Position numbers and translations under genes: made by a program
Source: Nitrosomonadales bacterium
GTDB taxonomy: Bacteria; Pseudomonadota; Gammaproteobacteria; Burkholderiales; Gallionellaceae
Reading direction: 5' to 3'
Assembly (NCBI GenBank): GCA_016213335.1
Contig: JACRAQ010000103.1
Span: 1-42,942, forward strand
Length of the DNA: 42,942 bases
The notes under the pieces: model-generated
The model's database searches: none
Seen by the model: the letters and a program-made list of their open reading frames with translations, nothing else
Told to the model about the DNA's origin: nothing
Part shown: in pieces, positions 17,654 to 27,641 of the stretch
Layout of the letters: the number at the start of each line of letters is the position of its first letter
How positions within the stretch are numbered: the stretch's first letter is position 1

Positions 17654-18322
17654 TTACTCAAATTCCTTGCCCATGCGGGCGTTCATTTCATTCCCAAGAT
17701 TGGCGTTGCCGGAAGCGGCGGAACGTCCGGCGCTACGCTCTCTGGCAAGCCACAAGCCGTTTCCGTTGAAGCTGTACACCGGGGTCAGGTCATCGCGCTC
17801 GCTGCCCGGCTTGATTTCCGGTTCCAGATTGTCGAGCACCAGCGGCATGGATTCCGGCGAGGAATAATAGGTCAGCACCATGTGCGCCTGGCTGGAAGGA
17901 GGAAGATTGGCGGCTCTCACATAAGTGATATGCAAACTATTCATGTTCACCCCCAGCGCCAGCAGCGTGAAATATTTGCCGATGGCGTAATCTTCGGCGG
18001 TAGCACCGTTGCTTGCCAGCATCTCGACCGGCGTGGCCCAGTATTGGGGCCTGCCCCAATTCTCCATATCGGGCACGCCGAGAACGCGATTGAAAAGGTT
18101 GTTGACCAGCTTCAGCTTCTCCGCCTCGGGCTTGTTCTTGCTGCCCGCAATCAGGCTGGTCCAAGCAGCAAGCCGCCGCCGCGCGTCGCGGCCGTATTTG
18201 GCTTCGGCGCTGGCGATCACCTTTTCGGTAAGGCGGATCTCATAGTCCGCCGCGCCCGGCGCCCGGGCGGCAAGAAGCAGGGCCAGGCCGAGAAATAGCC
18301 GATATGGAATTTGCATCTTCAT
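17654..18322 (-). CDS. LapG-like pseudoprotease lacking catalytic cysteine
   Basis: A 222-residue paralogue of LapG with an export signal (about 6-24, PYRLFLGLALLLAARAPGA). It aligns with the downstream lapG along its length: WATPVEMLASNG, AEDYAIGKYFTLLALGV, SQAHMVLTYY, PLVLDNLEPEIKPGSERDDL. Where LapG has GGDCEDY this protein has GATAEDY. The catalytic Cys is Ala109 and the calcium-site Asp is Thr108, while His147 and Asp164 remain. It should be unable to cleave but may keep the LapD-binding surface. It is first in a probable pseudo-lapG/lapD/lapG transcript, 38 bases before lapD. The frame is intact and conserved, which argues against simple decay. Confidence 0.88.
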   Translation of the reverse strand: MKMQIPYRLFLGLALLLAARAPGAADYEIRLTEKVIASAEAKYGRDARRRLAAWTSLIAGSKNKPEAEKLKLVNNLFNRVLGVPDMENWGRPQYWATPVEMLASNGATAEDYAIGKYFTLLALGVNMNSLHITYVRAANLPPSSQAHMVLTYYSSPESMPLVLDNLEPEIKPGSERDDLTPVYSFNGNGLWLARERSAGRSAASGNANLGNEMNARMGKEFE

Positions 18323-18403
18323 GGTGGTAGTGGTATCACCCTTTCACGGCACGCAGCAAACTGAGTGATGCGGCCGCATGGTGCCGCCGCAGGCCGCGCG
18401 ATA

Positions 18404-20059
18404 TTAACATCCCGTTTTTCCCGAAGCCACCAGATAATGGTTAATCAAACCGTTGGTCGAGGCGTCGTGTGAGGATACCGGACGATTCCCCAGAAGCTCC
18501 GGCAGCAATTTGCCGGCAAGCTGCTTGCCGAGTTCGACGCCCCACTGGTCAAACGAGTTGATGTCGAGCACCACCCCCTGCACGAACACCTTGTGTTCGT
18601 AGAGGGCGACCAGCATCCCGAGCGTGTGCGGATCGAGCCGGTCAAACAGCAGCGCGTTGGTCGGGCGGTTGCCCGGAAACACCTTGCAGGGCAGCAGCGC
18701 TTCCAGCTCCAGGCCGGTCAGGCCTTGCGCCGCGAGTTCGGCGCGCGCCTCTTCCGCTGTCTTGCCCAGCATCAGCGCCTCGGTCTGCGCGAAGCAATTG
18801 GACAGCAGCATGGCGTGGTGATCGCCCATCGGGTTATGGCTGGTGACCGGCGCGAGAAAGTCGGCGGGGATCAGGCGTGTGCCCTGGTGCAGCAACTGGT
18901 AAAAAGAGTGCTGCCCGTCGGTGCCGGGCTCGCCCCACACCACCATCTGCGTCGCGTAGTCCACCTCTTGCCCCTCGCGGTCCACGCGCTTGCCGTTGCT
19001 TTCCATTTCCAGTTGCTGCAAATAGGCAGGGAAATGCTGCAGGTACCGGTCGTAGGGCAGAATAGCGTTCGAGGCGGCGCCAAAAAAATCGGCGTACCAG
19101 ATACCGAGCATGCCCATGATCGCGGGCAGGTTGCGCTCCAGCGGGGTCTCATGGAAATGCCGGTCCATGGCGTGCGCGCCAGCGAGAAACCGCTCGAAAT
19201 TATCCATGCCGATGTAGAGCGCCACCGGCAGCCCTATCGCCGACCACACCGAATAGCGCCCGCCGACCCAATCCCAGAACTCGAACACATTACCCGGGTT
19301 GATGCCAAACTGGGAGGTAGCGGCGAGATTGGTCGAGATGGCCGCAAAATGGCGGGCGACGGCTTCCTCCGATTTCAGGCGATCAACCAGCCAGGCCCGC
19401 GCGGAGCGCGCATTGGTGAGCGTTTCCTGGGTGGTGAAGGTTTTTGAGCTGACGATGAACAGTGTGGTCTCGGGGTCGAGGCGTTTGGTGGTTTCGGCGA
19501 GATCGGTCGCGTCCACGTTGGAAACGAAATGCATGTTCAGTTGCGCGCTGCCATATGGCTTGAGCGCTTCGCTGACCATGAGCGGCCCCAGGGCCGAACC
19601 GCCGATACCGATGTTCACCACGTCGCGGAACGCCTTGCCGGTATGCCCGCGCAACGAGCCGCCGCGCACCCCATCGGAAAACCGGCGCATCTGATCCAGC
19701 ACGCGGTGCACTTCCGGCACAACATCCTTGCCGTCAACGGTGATGCGCGAACCGCGCGGGGCGCGCAACGCGGTATGCAATACCGCACGCCCTTCGCTGG
19801 TGTTGATTTTCTCGCCGCCAAACATGCGTGCAACCCATGCCTCGACTTTTGCCTGGCGCGCGAGTTTCAGCAGCAATTCGAGCGTTTCCGCCGTGATGAG
19901 GTTTTTCGAATAATCCAGCAGCAGCCCGTCCAGCCGCAGGGAAAATTTGTCGAAACGCGCGGGGTCGGCGCGAAACATCTCGCGCATGGTCTGCCTGCCG
20001 ATGATGGCGCGGTGCGCCACCAGGGCTTGCCACGCGGGGGAGTCGGTTAGCGCTGACAT
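18404..20059 (-). CDS. pgi: Glucose-6-phosphate isomerase
   Basis: Interconverts glucose-6-phosphate and fructose-6-phosphate, linking glycolysis/gluconeogenesis with glycogen synthesis. 551 residues, the normal size. Signature stretches: [51 protein letters not shown] (Arg near the active-site Glu region), [15 protein letters not shown] with the catalytic His, and [12 protein letters not shown] with the C-terminal catalytic Lys. The nearest genes on the same strand are the Lys/Ala-rich protein and glgB upstream. Confidence 0.97.
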   Translation of the reverse strand: MSALTDSPAWQALVAHRAIIGRQTMREMFRADPARFDKFSLRLDGLLLDYSKNLITAETLELLLKLARQAKVEAWVARMFGGEKINTSEGRAVLHTALRAPRGSRITVDGKDVVPEVHRVLDQMRRFSDGVRGGSLRGHTGKAFRDVVNIGIGGSALGPLMVSEALKPYGSAQLNMHFVSNVDATDLAETTKRLDPETTLFIVSSKTFTTQETLTNARSARAWLVDRLKSEEAVARHFAAISTNLAATSQFGINPGNVFEFWDWVGGRYSVWSAIGLPVALYIGMDNFERFLAGAHAMDRHFHETPLERNLPAIMGMLGIWYADFFGAASNAILPYDRYLQHFPAYLQQLEMESNGKRVDREGQEVDYATQMVVWGEPGTDGQHSFYQLLHQGTRLIPADFLAPVTSHNPMGDHHAMLLSNCFAQTEALMLGKTAEEARAELAAQGLTGLELEALLPCKVFPGNRPTNALLFDRLDPHTLGMLVALYEHKVFVQGVVLDINSFDQWGVELGKQLAGKLLPELLGNRPVSSHDASTNGLINHYLVASGKTGC

Positions 20060-20113
20060 AGTTGTACCCGATATTGCACGCCGCCGCCAACCTGCGCGCC
20101 AGAAAGGGGGGTC

Positions 20114-20539
20114 TTATTCTCCGGCCTTGAGCAACGCATCAATCTCCGCTTCTGCGGCGATCCAGTCGTCCAGTGCGCCGCCGGCGGCAAAATTGCGGCG
20201 CTCAGCGCGCCAATAGGCTGCGGCGGCAATCATCTGGTAGCGCTCTTCTGGCGAGACGTTTCTTTTTTGCACGTTCCGGCTGCCCGATTCGCTCTTGGCC
20301 GCAACATTCCCGGCGGACAGCGGCTTGCCGGTTTTTTTGGCCGCCGTTTTCTTGGCCGGGGTTACGGCAGGGGCCGTTTTGGCCGCAGCTTTTTTAACCG
20401 CCGGTTTTGCCGCTACGGCTTTTTTGGCGGCAGGTTTCCTGGCGTCCACTGCTGCCGCATCCGCCTTTTTGGCGGCAGGCTTCCTGGCTGCCGCGCCGGT
20501 TGCAGTTTTCTTGCTGGTTGGTGCGCGCGATGTAACCAT
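20114..20539 (-). CDS. Histone-H1-like Lys/Ala-rich protein with DUF2934 tail
   Basis: A 141-residue protein in two parts. Residues 1-75 are low-complexity repeats of Lys, Ala and Pro (KKTAAKKT, RKPAAKKADA), like bacterial histone-H1-like proteins that bind DNA without sequence preference. Residues about 95-140 (SPEERYQMIAAAAYWRAERR then LDDWIAAEAEID) match the short DUF2934 domain. It lies between glgB and pgi on the same strand. The role of this combination is not known; DNA compaction is inference from composition. Confidence 0.8.
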   Translation of the reverse strand: MVTSRAPTSKKTATGAAARKPAAKKADAAAVDARKPAAKKAVAAKPAVKKAAAKTAPAVTPAKKTAAKKTGKPLSAGNVAAKSESGSRNVQKRNVSPEERYQMIAAAAYWRAERRNFAAGGALDDWIAAEAEIDALLKAGE

Positions 20540-20574
20540 AGCCTCCCCTTTCTTGATCGTACGTTGCTACAGCA

Positions 20575-22755
20575 TCATGCCGGAGCCAACAATATCCCCG
20601 CCAGCGGCGGCAATTGTATCTCAGCAGAATAAGGTTGTCCCATCCACGGCACCGGCTCGGCGCGGATCTCACCCGCATTGCCGAGGTTGCTGCCGCCGTA
20701 ATACTGCGAATCGCTGTTGAAAATTTCCCGGTAAACGCATCCGGAAGGCAAGCCGATCCGGTAGCGGTCGCGCGGCACCGGGGTAAAATTGAAAGCGGCG
20801 ACCACCTCTTCCCTGTTGCGCCCGCGGCGGATGAAGGATAGCAGCGAATGCGCCGCGTCCTGGCAGTCTATCCAGGAAAAACCGGCCTGCTCAAAATCCA
20901 GCTCGTGCAAGGCCGGCAGGTCGCGGTACAGGCGGTTCAGGTCGCGCATCACGTTCTGCACGCCCCGATGCTGCTCGATCCCGAGCTGCCACCACTCCAG
21001 CTCCCAGCGCGAAGACCACTCGCGCCCCTGGGCAAATTCGTTGCCCATGAAATTGAGCTTCTTGCCGGGGCTGGCCAGTTGGTAAGCCAGCAACAGGCGC
21101 AGGTTGGCAAATTTCTGCCAGGCATCGCCGGGCATTTTGGACAACAGCGAACCCTTGCCGTGCACGACCTCATCGTGCGAAAACGGCAAGATGAAATTCT
21201 CGGTGTAAGCGTAAAGCTGGCTGAAAGTGAGCTGGTTCAGGTGATAGCTGCGGTGGACCGGTTCGAGCCTCATGAAACTGAGCGTGTCGTTCATCCAGCC
21301 CATGTTCCACTTTATCGAAAAACCCAAACCGCCGAGGTAAGCCGGGCGCGATACGGCGGGCCAGGAAGTGGATTCCTCGGCCAGCGTCAGCGCGCCCGGA
21401 AATACATCGTGCACCATGATGTTGAGTTCGCGCAGGAAATCTATGGCCTCGAGGTTTTCGCGCCCGCCATACTTATTCGGCAGCCATTCACCTTGCTTGC
21501 GCGAATAATCGAGGTAAAGCATGGAAGCGACCGCATCTACGCGCAGGCCGTCGAAGTGATATTGCGACAGCCAGTAATGCGCGCTCGACAGCAGGAAGCT
21601 CTTCACTTCGTTGCGGCCAAAGTTGAAAATGTGCGTGCCCCAATCCTGATGAAATCCAAGGCGCGGGTCTTCGTGCTCGTACAGCGCCGTGCCATCGAAG
21701 CGCGCCAGCGCAAAGGCATCCTGCGGAAAGTGGGCCGGCACCCAGTCCAGCAGCACACCTATGCCCGCCTGGTGGCAACTGTCTATGAAGTAGCACAAGT
21801 CGTCCGGGGAGCCGAAACGGCTGGTCGCAGCAAAATAGCCGGTACATTGGTAGCCCCACGATTCGTCCAGCGGATGTTCCGAAACCGGCATCAGCTCGAC
21901 GTGGGTATAACCCATATCCTTGACGTAAGGAATCATATGCTCGGCCAGCTCCCGGTAGGTGTAGAAGCTGCCGTCCGGGTGGCGCTTCCACGAGCCGACA
22001 TGGATTTCGTAGGCGTTGAGCGGGGCATGCAGCCAGTCCCAGGTAGCGCGCCGCGCCATCCACTCCCCATCCTGCCAGGCATGCGCGATCTCCACCCCGG
22101 CCCGCGCAGCAGTTCCAGGGCGCATTTCAAATGCGCTGGCGTAGGGGTCGGTCTTGGTCAGCAACATTCCCGCCACATTGAAAATCTCGAACTTGTACAG
22201 CGCGCCTTTCTCGATGCCCGGAATGAACAGCTCCCACACGCCACTCGAGCCATGTACCGCCATCGGGTGGATGCGCCCATCCCAGCGGTTGAATTCCCCC
22301 ACCACGCTGACCCTCCGGGCATTCGGCGCCCATACGGCAAAGCGCACGCCGGAAACGCCGTCCAGCCGCAGCGCGTGCGATCCGAGTATGCGGTAGCCCT
22401 GGTGCAGCCTCCCCTCGTTGAACAGGTGCAGATCGAAGCTGGAAATTTGCGGCATGAACCCGTAAGGGTCGTAGATCAGGCGCTGCTCGCCGCCTTCCGA
22501 GATGCGGAGCCGGCAAGGGCGGGGCGGTTCGGCGGTGCCGCGCCATTCGAACAAGCCGCCCGGGTGGACACGTTGCATGGCCTCGCTGCCCTGCGCGGTC
22601 TCCAGGGCGACTTCGCTCGCGTGGGGGTGGAATACCCTGACCACATAACCCTCTTGTTCGCGATGCAATCCCAAATAGGAGAATGGGTCGTGCAGGCACC
22701 CTTGCAAAAGCGAGCTGGCGCGAGGATCAAGCTTTGCGCGTTGATTATTTTTCAT
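20575..22755 (-). CDS. glgB: 1,4-alpha-glucan branching enzyme
   Basis: Makes alpha-1,6 branches in glycogen; 726 residues, GH13. An N-terminal carbohydrate-binding module (about 20-110) precedes a second beta-sandwich ([20 protein letters not shown]) and the TIM barrel. Catalytic elements: the Asp nucleophile in [19 protein letters not shown] (near 405), the Glu acid in [10 protein letters not shown] (near 458), and the His-Asp pair in [15 protein letters not shown]. It is divergent from glgC, with about 220 bases between start codons. Confidence 0.97.
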   Translation of the reverse strand: MKNNQRAKLDPRASSLLQGCLHDPFSYLGLHREQEGYVVRVFHPHASEVALETAQGSEAMQRVHPGGLFEWRGTAEPPRPCRLRISEGGEQRLIYDPYGFMPQISSFDLHLFNEGRLHQGYRILGSHALRLDGVSGVRFAVWAPNARRVSVVGEFNRWDGRIHPMAVHGSSGVWELFIPGIEKGALYKFEIFNVAGMLLTKTDPYASAFEMRPGTAARAGVEIAHAWQDGEWMARRATWDWLHAPLNAYEIHVGSWKRHPDGSFYTYRELAEHMIPYVKDMGYTHVELMPVSEHPLDESWGYQCTGYFAATSRFGSPDDLCYFIDSCHQAGIGVLLDWVPAHFPQDAFALARFDGTALYEHEDPRLGFHQDWGTHIFNFGRNEVKSFLLSSAHYWLSQYHFDGLRVDAVASMLYLDYSRKQGEWLPNKYGGRENLEAIDFLRELNIMVHDVFPGALTLAEESTSWPAVSRPAYLGGLGFSIKWNMGWMNDTLSFMRLEPVHRSYHLNQLTFSQLYAYTENFILPFSHDEVVHGKGSLLSKMPGDAWQKFANLRLLLAYQLASPGKKLNFMGNEFAQGREWSSRWELEWWQLGIEQHRGVQNVMRDLNRLYRDLPALHELDFEQAGFSWIDCQDAAHSLLSFIRRGRNREEVVAAFNFTPVPRDRYRIGLPSGCVYREIFNSDSQYYGGSNLGNAGEIRAEPVPWMGQPYSAEIQLPPLAGILLAPA

Positions 22756-22887
22756 TTATCCACGGTCCACCAAAATCGTGATTGTAACTTGACTGGGCCT
22801 GGCGGCCTAAATCTGCTGCGCGAACCGGCAACAGGGCCGCGCGGCGCCCGCCAAGCTTGCCGCTACTACGCACCCGATTGTATTCTG

Positions 22888-22910
22888 GTAAGATTCAGAG
22901 TGAATCTTAC
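22888..22910. promoter_or_regulatory. Perfect 10-bp dyad in glgB-glgC control region
   Basis: GTAAGATTCA, three bases (GAG), then TGAATCTTAC form a perfect palindrome in the divergent intergenic region, about 65 bases before the glgC ATG. It is not followed by a T tract, so it is more likely an operator than a terminator. The binding protein is unknown. Confidence 0.6.
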
Positions 22911-22974
22911 ACTGAGCCGCGCAGGAATTGCCCGGTGTTCCCATGAAAACCTCCACCTCTGGGTGACCCAAATC

Positions 22975-24264
22975 ATGCCGACAGAAATTCACGAACAGGC
23001 GCGCATAGCAAGCTGGATGACAAAAAACACCTACGCCATGGTGCTGGCTGGCGGGCGCGGCAGCCGCCTGCACCAGCTGACGGACTGGCGGGCGAAGCCG
23101 GCTGTGCCGTTTGGCGGAAAATTCCGCATTGTTGATTTCGTGCTGTCGAACTGCGTCAATTCCGGCATCCGGCGCATCGGCGTAGCCACGCAATACAAAT
23201 CGCACAGCCTGATCCAGCACATCCAGCGCGGCTGGAGCTTCCTGAACGGCAAATTCGGCGAATTCATTGATGTGCTGCCCGCCCAGCAATGGGTGCAGGA
23301 ATCATGGTACCAAGGCACCGCCGATGCGGTGTACCAGAACCTGGACATCCTGCGCGAATCCAATCCCGACTATGTGCTGATACTGGCTGGCGACCATGTT
23401 TACAAGATGGATTACGGCAAGATGCTGGCCTGCCACGTGGAAAACCGGGCCGACATGACCGTCGCCTGCATCGAGGTGCCGGTAGCGGATGCCAAGGGGT
23501 TCGGCGTAATGGCCGTGGATGAAGAATCGAGGGTGATCAACTTCACCGAAAAACCGGAACACCCCGTGCCGATTCCCGGCAATCCCGGCATTGCGCTGGC
23601 CAGCATGGGCATTTACATTTTCAACACGGACTTCCTGACCGAGCAACTGGAGCGCGACGCTTGCGACCCCAACTCCAGCCACGATTTCGGGAAGGACATC
23701 ATCCCGCACCTGATGTCGGCGGGCTACCGCGTGATCGCCCAAAGCTTCAAGGATAGCTGCGTGGCGATGGATGGTGGCGCGCCATACTGGCGCGATGTGG
23801 GAACCATAGATTCCTACTGGGAAGCGAACATGGAACTCACCAAGGTCACCCCCGACCTGAACATGTACGATCAGGACTGGCCGATCTGGACCTACCAGGA
23901 ACAGCTCCCCCCGGCAAAATTCGTGTTCGACGATGATGCGCGACGTGGCATGGCCGTAGATGCGCTGGTGTCCGGCGGCTGCATTATCAGCGGCTCGGTG
24001 GTGCGCCGCTCGCTGCTGTACTCCAACGTGCGCGTGCACAGCTTCAGCCACGTCGAGGACTCGGTGATCCTCCCCGACGTCGAGATCGCCCGCAACGTCA
24101 CCCTCAAGCGCACGGTGGTGGACAAGAACTGCATAATTCCGGAAGGGTTGACTGTCGGGGTGAACCCCGAAGATGACGCGAAGCGCTTCTTCGTGACTGA
24201 AAAAGGCATTACGCTTATTACGCCGGAAATGCTGGGGCAGGACGTCCACAGCAACCTCCGCTGA
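22975..24264 (+). CDS. glgC: Glucose-1-phosphate adenylyltransferase
   Basis: Makes ADP-glucose from ATP and glucose-1-phosphate, the committed step of bacterial glycogen synthesis. 429 residues from ATG 22975, close to the E. coli length of 431. Nucleotide-binding N-terminus: [20 protein letters not shown], then [20 protein letters not shown]. Further marks are [27 protein letters not shown], and [16 protein letters not shown] with the FTEKP substrate loop. The C-terminal left-handed beta-helix includes [20 protein letters not shown]. The frame continues open far upstream, but that part is antisense to glgB and is not coding. Confidence 0.97.
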   Translation: MPTEIHEQARIASWMTKNTYAMVLAGGRGSRLHQLTDWRAKPAVPFGGKFRIVDFVLSNCVNSGIRRIGVATQYKSHSLIQHIQRGWSFLNGKFGEFIDVLPAQQWVQESWYQGTADAVYQNLDILRESNPDYVLILAGDHVYKMDYGKMLACHVENRADMTVACIEVPVADAKGFGVMAVDEESRVINFTEKPEHPVPIPGNPGIALASMGIYIFNTDFLTEQLERDACDPNSSHDFGKDIIPHLMSAGYRVIAQSFKDSCVAMDGGAPYWRDVGTIDSYWEANMELTKVTPDLNMYDQDWPIWTYQEQLPPAKFVFDDDARRGMAVDALVSGGCIISGSVVRRSLLYSNVRVHSFSHVEDSVILPDVEIARNVTLKRTVVDKNCIIPEGLTVGVNPEDDAKRFFVTEKGITLITPEMLGQDVHSNLR

Positions 24265-24301
24265 CCAGGACCGGCTGGCGCACCGGCACACAAGGCTATT
24301 C

Positions 24302-26014
24302 ATGGCAAAACCCATTGACCTGGTTTTTCTCTGGCACATGCACCAGCCGGATTACCGCGACCACGCCACGGGAGATTTCCTGCTGCCGTGGGTGTACCTG
24401 CACGCCATCAAGGATTACACCGACATGGCCTACCATCTGGAGCAGCATCCGCAGGTGAAGGCGGTAGTAAATTTCGTGCCGGTGCTGCTGGATCAGCTGG
24501 AGGACTACGCGCAGCAGTTTTCCAACGGCAAGATACGCGATCCGCTGCTGCGCCTGCTGGTGTGCGAAAACCTCAACGATCTCGGCAAGGCAGAACGCGA
24601 TCTGGTGCTGGCCAGCTGTTTCCGCACCAACCACAAGAAAATGATCGAGCCCTACCCTACCTACAGCCGCCTGTTCAATCTGTACAAAACGCTCGAATCC
24701 GGCGGCAGCGAGGGCCTCGCCTATCTGTCGGGGCAATACCTGTCCGACCTGCTGGTCTGGTACCACCTGGTGTGGTGCGGCGAAAGCGTGCGCCGCACGC
24801 ACGATTTCGTTATCCAGCTCATGAGCAAGGATGGCGGATTTGACCTGGCCGACCGCAAACGGCTGTTTCACCTGATCGGCCAGCTCATCACCGGCATTAT
24901 CCCGCGCTACCGCAAACTGGCCGAGAGCGGACAAATCGAAATCTCCACCACGCCGCACTACCACCCGCTTGCGCCGCTGCTGATAGACCTGCACAGCGCG
25001 CGGGAAAGCGCGCCGGAATGCAGCCTGCCGCAAGCACGCGGCTACCCCGGCGGGAGAGGGCGCGTGCTGGCGCACCTGGCCTCAGCCAGGGAGAGCCACC
25101 AGGCCCGCTTTGGCGCTGCCCCGCAAGGCGTCTGGCCAGCGGAAGGCGCGGTCTCAGCTGCATTGCTGGAAGCGCTGGCGGAGCAGAAATGCCGCTGGGC
25201 GGCGAGCGGACAGAATGTCCTGGCCAACAGTTTGCAGGCAGCAAACCTGCCTGTATCCGACCATGTACAGTACCTCTATCGCCCCTATCGCCTGCAAGGC
25301 GCTGCGAGCAGCATGCCGTGTTTTTTTCGCGATGATCACTTGTCCGACTTGATCGGCTTCGAATATTCCAGGTGGTTCGGCAAGGATGCGGCGCTGCACT
25401 TCATCGCCCAGGTCGAGGCAATCGGGCAACAGGCGCCCGAGGGCGAAACGCCGCTGGTCAGCGTCATCCTCGATGGCGAAAACGCCTGGGAATATTATCC
25501 CTACAACGGCCACCATTTCCTGGAAGACCTGTACACCATACTGGAGCCTCACCCGCAGATCCGCACGACAACCTATAGCGAGTATCTGGACAAGCGCGAT
25601 GCCGGCGGGACAGGGTTTGCCAGGGAAGGGGAACTGCCGCTCCTGGTTGCGGGCAGCTGGGTGTATGGCACCTTCTCCACCTGGATCGGCTCGCCCGACA
25701 AAAATCACGCCTGGGATTTGTTGTGCGTGGCGAAACAGAACTACGACATGGCGATGGCGGGCGGGCGCCTGAACGCGGAGGAGCGGCAGGCCGCAGAAAA
25801 ACAGCTCGCTTCGTGCGAAAGCTCGGACTGGTTCTGGTGGTTTGGCGATTACAACCCCGCTCACGCGGTGGAAAGCTTTGACCATCTGTTCCGGCACAAC
25901 CTGATGCAGCTTTACCGGCTGCTGAAATTGCCCATTCCGGCGAACCTGGCCCACCCGATCAGCCACGGCGGCGGCTCGCCTGAAGCGGGTGGCGCGATGC
26001 GGCGCGGCTCCTGA
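24302..26014 (+). CDS. GH57 alpha-glucan-active enzyme
   Basis: Glycoside hydrolase family 57 protein, 570 residues. The N-terminus has the family's first conserved region (LVFLWHMHQPDYRD). The nucleophile Glu is in GVWPAEGAVS (near 281), and the proton-donor Asp in VILDGENAWEYYPYNG (near 390). Later, SWVYGTFSTWIGSPDKNHAW resembles the fifth region. GH57 members act as alpha-amylases, amylopullulanases, branching enzymes or 4-alpha-glucanotransferases; which applies here cannot be told. Position between glgC and malQ on the same strand points to glycogen or maltodextrin turnover. Confidence 0.92.
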   Translation: MAKPIDLVFLWHMHQPDYRDHATGDFLLPWVYLHAIKDYTDMAYHLEQHPQVKAVVNFVPVLLDQLEDYAQQFSNGKIRDPLLRLLVCENLNDLGKAERDLVLASCFRTNHKKMIEPYPTYSRLFNLYKTLESGGSEGLAYLSGQYLSDLLVWYHLVWCGESVRRTHDFVIQLMSKDGGFDLADRKRLFHLIGQLITGIIPRYRKLAESGQIEISTTPHYHPLAPLLIDLHSARESAPECSLPQARGYPGGRGRVLAHLASARESHQARFGAAPQGVWPAEGAVSAALLEALAEQKCRWAASGQNVLANSLQAANLPVSDHVQYLYRPYRLQGAASSMPCFFRDDHLSDLIGFEYSRWFGKDAALHFIAQVEAIGQQAPEGETPLVSVILDGENAWEYYPYNGHHFLEDLYTILEPHPQIRTTTYSEYLDKRDAGGTGFAREGELPLLVAGSWVYGTFSTWIGSPDKNHAWDLLCVAKQNYDMAMAGGRLNAEERQAAEKQLASCESSDWFWWFGDYNPAHAVESFDHLFRHNLMQLYRLLKLPIPANLAHPISHGGGSPEAGGAMRRGS

Positions 26015-26060
26015 TGAGATTTCCGGCAAACATGGCTGTAGCACACCTGGCGCACCCCGC

Positions 26061-27560
26061 ATGTTAACGGTGCGCGGCAGCGGTATATTGCTGCACCCGA
26101 CATCGCTTCCGGGCACACTCGGCGGAGGGGTCTTTGGCTCGGACTGCTGCAGGTTTATAGACTGGCTGGCAAGCACCGGCCAAACCTACTGGCAAGTTCT
26201 GCCCATGGGCGAGATCGGCCCGGGGAACTCCCCGTACATGAGCAGTTCGGCCTTTGCCGGCAACATCCTGCTGATTGACCTGGCCGAATTGGCCAGCCAG
26301 GGCTGGCTCAGCCGCGAAGACCTGGCCCCCCTTCCCGGATTCCGCGCCGACCGGGTGGATTTTGCGCTCGTACAGCCCTTTCGCCTGGAACGGCTGCGCC
26401 GTGCAGCCAGGAATTTTTTCGCGAATCGCCATGACAGCGTGTTCTGGTTATACGAAGAATTTTGCACCGCCGAAAGTGCGTGGCTGGAAGACTACGCATT
26501 GTTCAAGACGATTGCCGGGCATGAGAATTGGCGCGAGTGGAATCACTGGCCGAAGAATCTGGCGCACCGCGATCCCCAGGCGCTTCTCACTATCAAAATG
26601 TCATACCCCGACGAAATCGGCTTCTGGAAATTTTGCCAATGGTCCTTCTCGCGCCAATGGTCGAACCTGAAACGCTATGCCAACGAACGCGGAGTCCGGA
26701 TTATCGGCGACGTGCCGATCTTCGTGGCTTATCAAAGCGCCGACGTATGGGCGCACCAGGGGCTGTTCGAGCTGGATGGAAAAGGACGCCCCACGGTGGT
26801 TGCCGGCGTGCCGCCCGATTACTTCAGCGAGACCGGCCAGCTCTGGGGCAATCCGCTCTACCGCTGGGATGTCCACCGGGAAACCGGTTATGCGTGGTGG
26901 CTGGCGCGCCTGCGGCATGCGCTGCAACTTGCCGACTTGGTGCGCATAGATCATTTCCGGGGCTTCGCCGCTTACTGGGAAATACCCGCCGATGCCCCGA
27001 ACGCCATTGCCGGAAAATGGGAGCCCGGTCCCGGCGAAAAACTGTTTGCGGCATTCGAAAAAACTTTCCCGCGCCTGCCCATCGTCGCCGAAGACCTGGG
27101 GGTGATTACCCCGGACGTAGTGGCGCTTCGCGACAAATTCAAGCTGCCGGGCATGCGCATCCTGCAGTTTGCCTTTGGCGACGGGGAAACCAACCACTTT
27201 TTGCCGCACCACTACGTGCAAAACACCGTCGCCTACACCGGAACCCACGACAACGACACCACCACCGGCTGGTGGAGCGCATTGCCCGACCACGAAAAGA
27301 ATTTCGCCCGGAAATATCTCGGCACCGGCGGAGAAGCGATCAACTGGGTCATGATGAACGCCCTTTCCAGATCGGCGGCAAACATTGTCATCTTCCCCAT
27401 GCAGGACGTGCTTGGCCTGTCCAGCGAACACCGCATGAACTTACCCGGCAAGCCTGACGGAAACTGGGAATGGCGGTTCTCGTGGGATCAGATCAAGCCG
27501 GAGCATACCCGCGCATTGGCGGAAATGACGGCGGAGAATGGCCGCAGCGCAGGGCAGTGA
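26061..27560 (+). CDS. malQ: 4-alpha-glucanotransferase (amylomaltase)
   Basis: Transfers glucan segments between maltodextrins (GH77); 499 residues. Start ATG 26061 (MLTVRGSGILLHPTSLPG) fits the family N-terminus; an in-frame ATG at 25989 would overlap the GH57 gene. Landmarks: WQVLPMGEIGPGNSPYMSSS, RIIGDVPIFVAYQSADVW, the Asp nucleophile in RIDHFRGF (near 296), the Glu acid in IVAEDLGVITPD (near 344), and YTGTHDNDTTTGWW with the third acidic residue. Likely co-transcribed with glgC and the GH57 gene. Confidence 0.96.
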   Translation: MLTVRGSGILLHPTSLPGTLGGGVFGSDCCRFIDWLASTGQTYWQVLPMGEIGPGNSPYMSSSAFAGNILLIDLAELASQGWLSREDLAPLPGFRADRVDFALVQPFRLERLRRAARNFFANRHDSVFWLYEEFCTAESAWLEDYALFKTIAGHENWREWNHWPKNLAHRDPQALLTIKMSYPDEIGFWKFCQWSFSRQWSNLKRYANERGVRIIGDVPIFVAYQSADVWAHQGLFELDGKGRPTVVAGVPPDYFSETGQLWGNPLYRWDVHRETGYAWWLARLRHALQLADLVRIDHFRGFAAYWEIPADAPNAIAGKWEPGPGEKLFAAFEKTFPRLPIVAEDLGVITPDVVALRDKFKLPGMRILQFAFGDGETNHFLPHHYVQNTVAYTGTHDNDTTTGWWSALPDHEKNFARKYLGTGGEAINWVMMNALSRSAANIVIFPMQDVLGLSSEHRMNLPGKPDGNWEWRFSWDQIKPEHTRALAEMTAENGRSAGQ

Positions 27561-27641
27561 TCCGGGGTGCAAACGAAATTACAGTGAGGCAGAACATGCA
27601 CGGCATGCCCTGCCAAAACCTGAAGGCGAGGCTTATCGGGT

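Noticed and set aside
20848-22974. More than 700 open codons upstream of and in frame with glgC
   Set aside because: The stretch is exactly antisense to glgB, whose protein sequence is well conserved. High GC with strong codon bias leaves the opposite frame free of stops. The family N-terminus of GlgC is at 22975.
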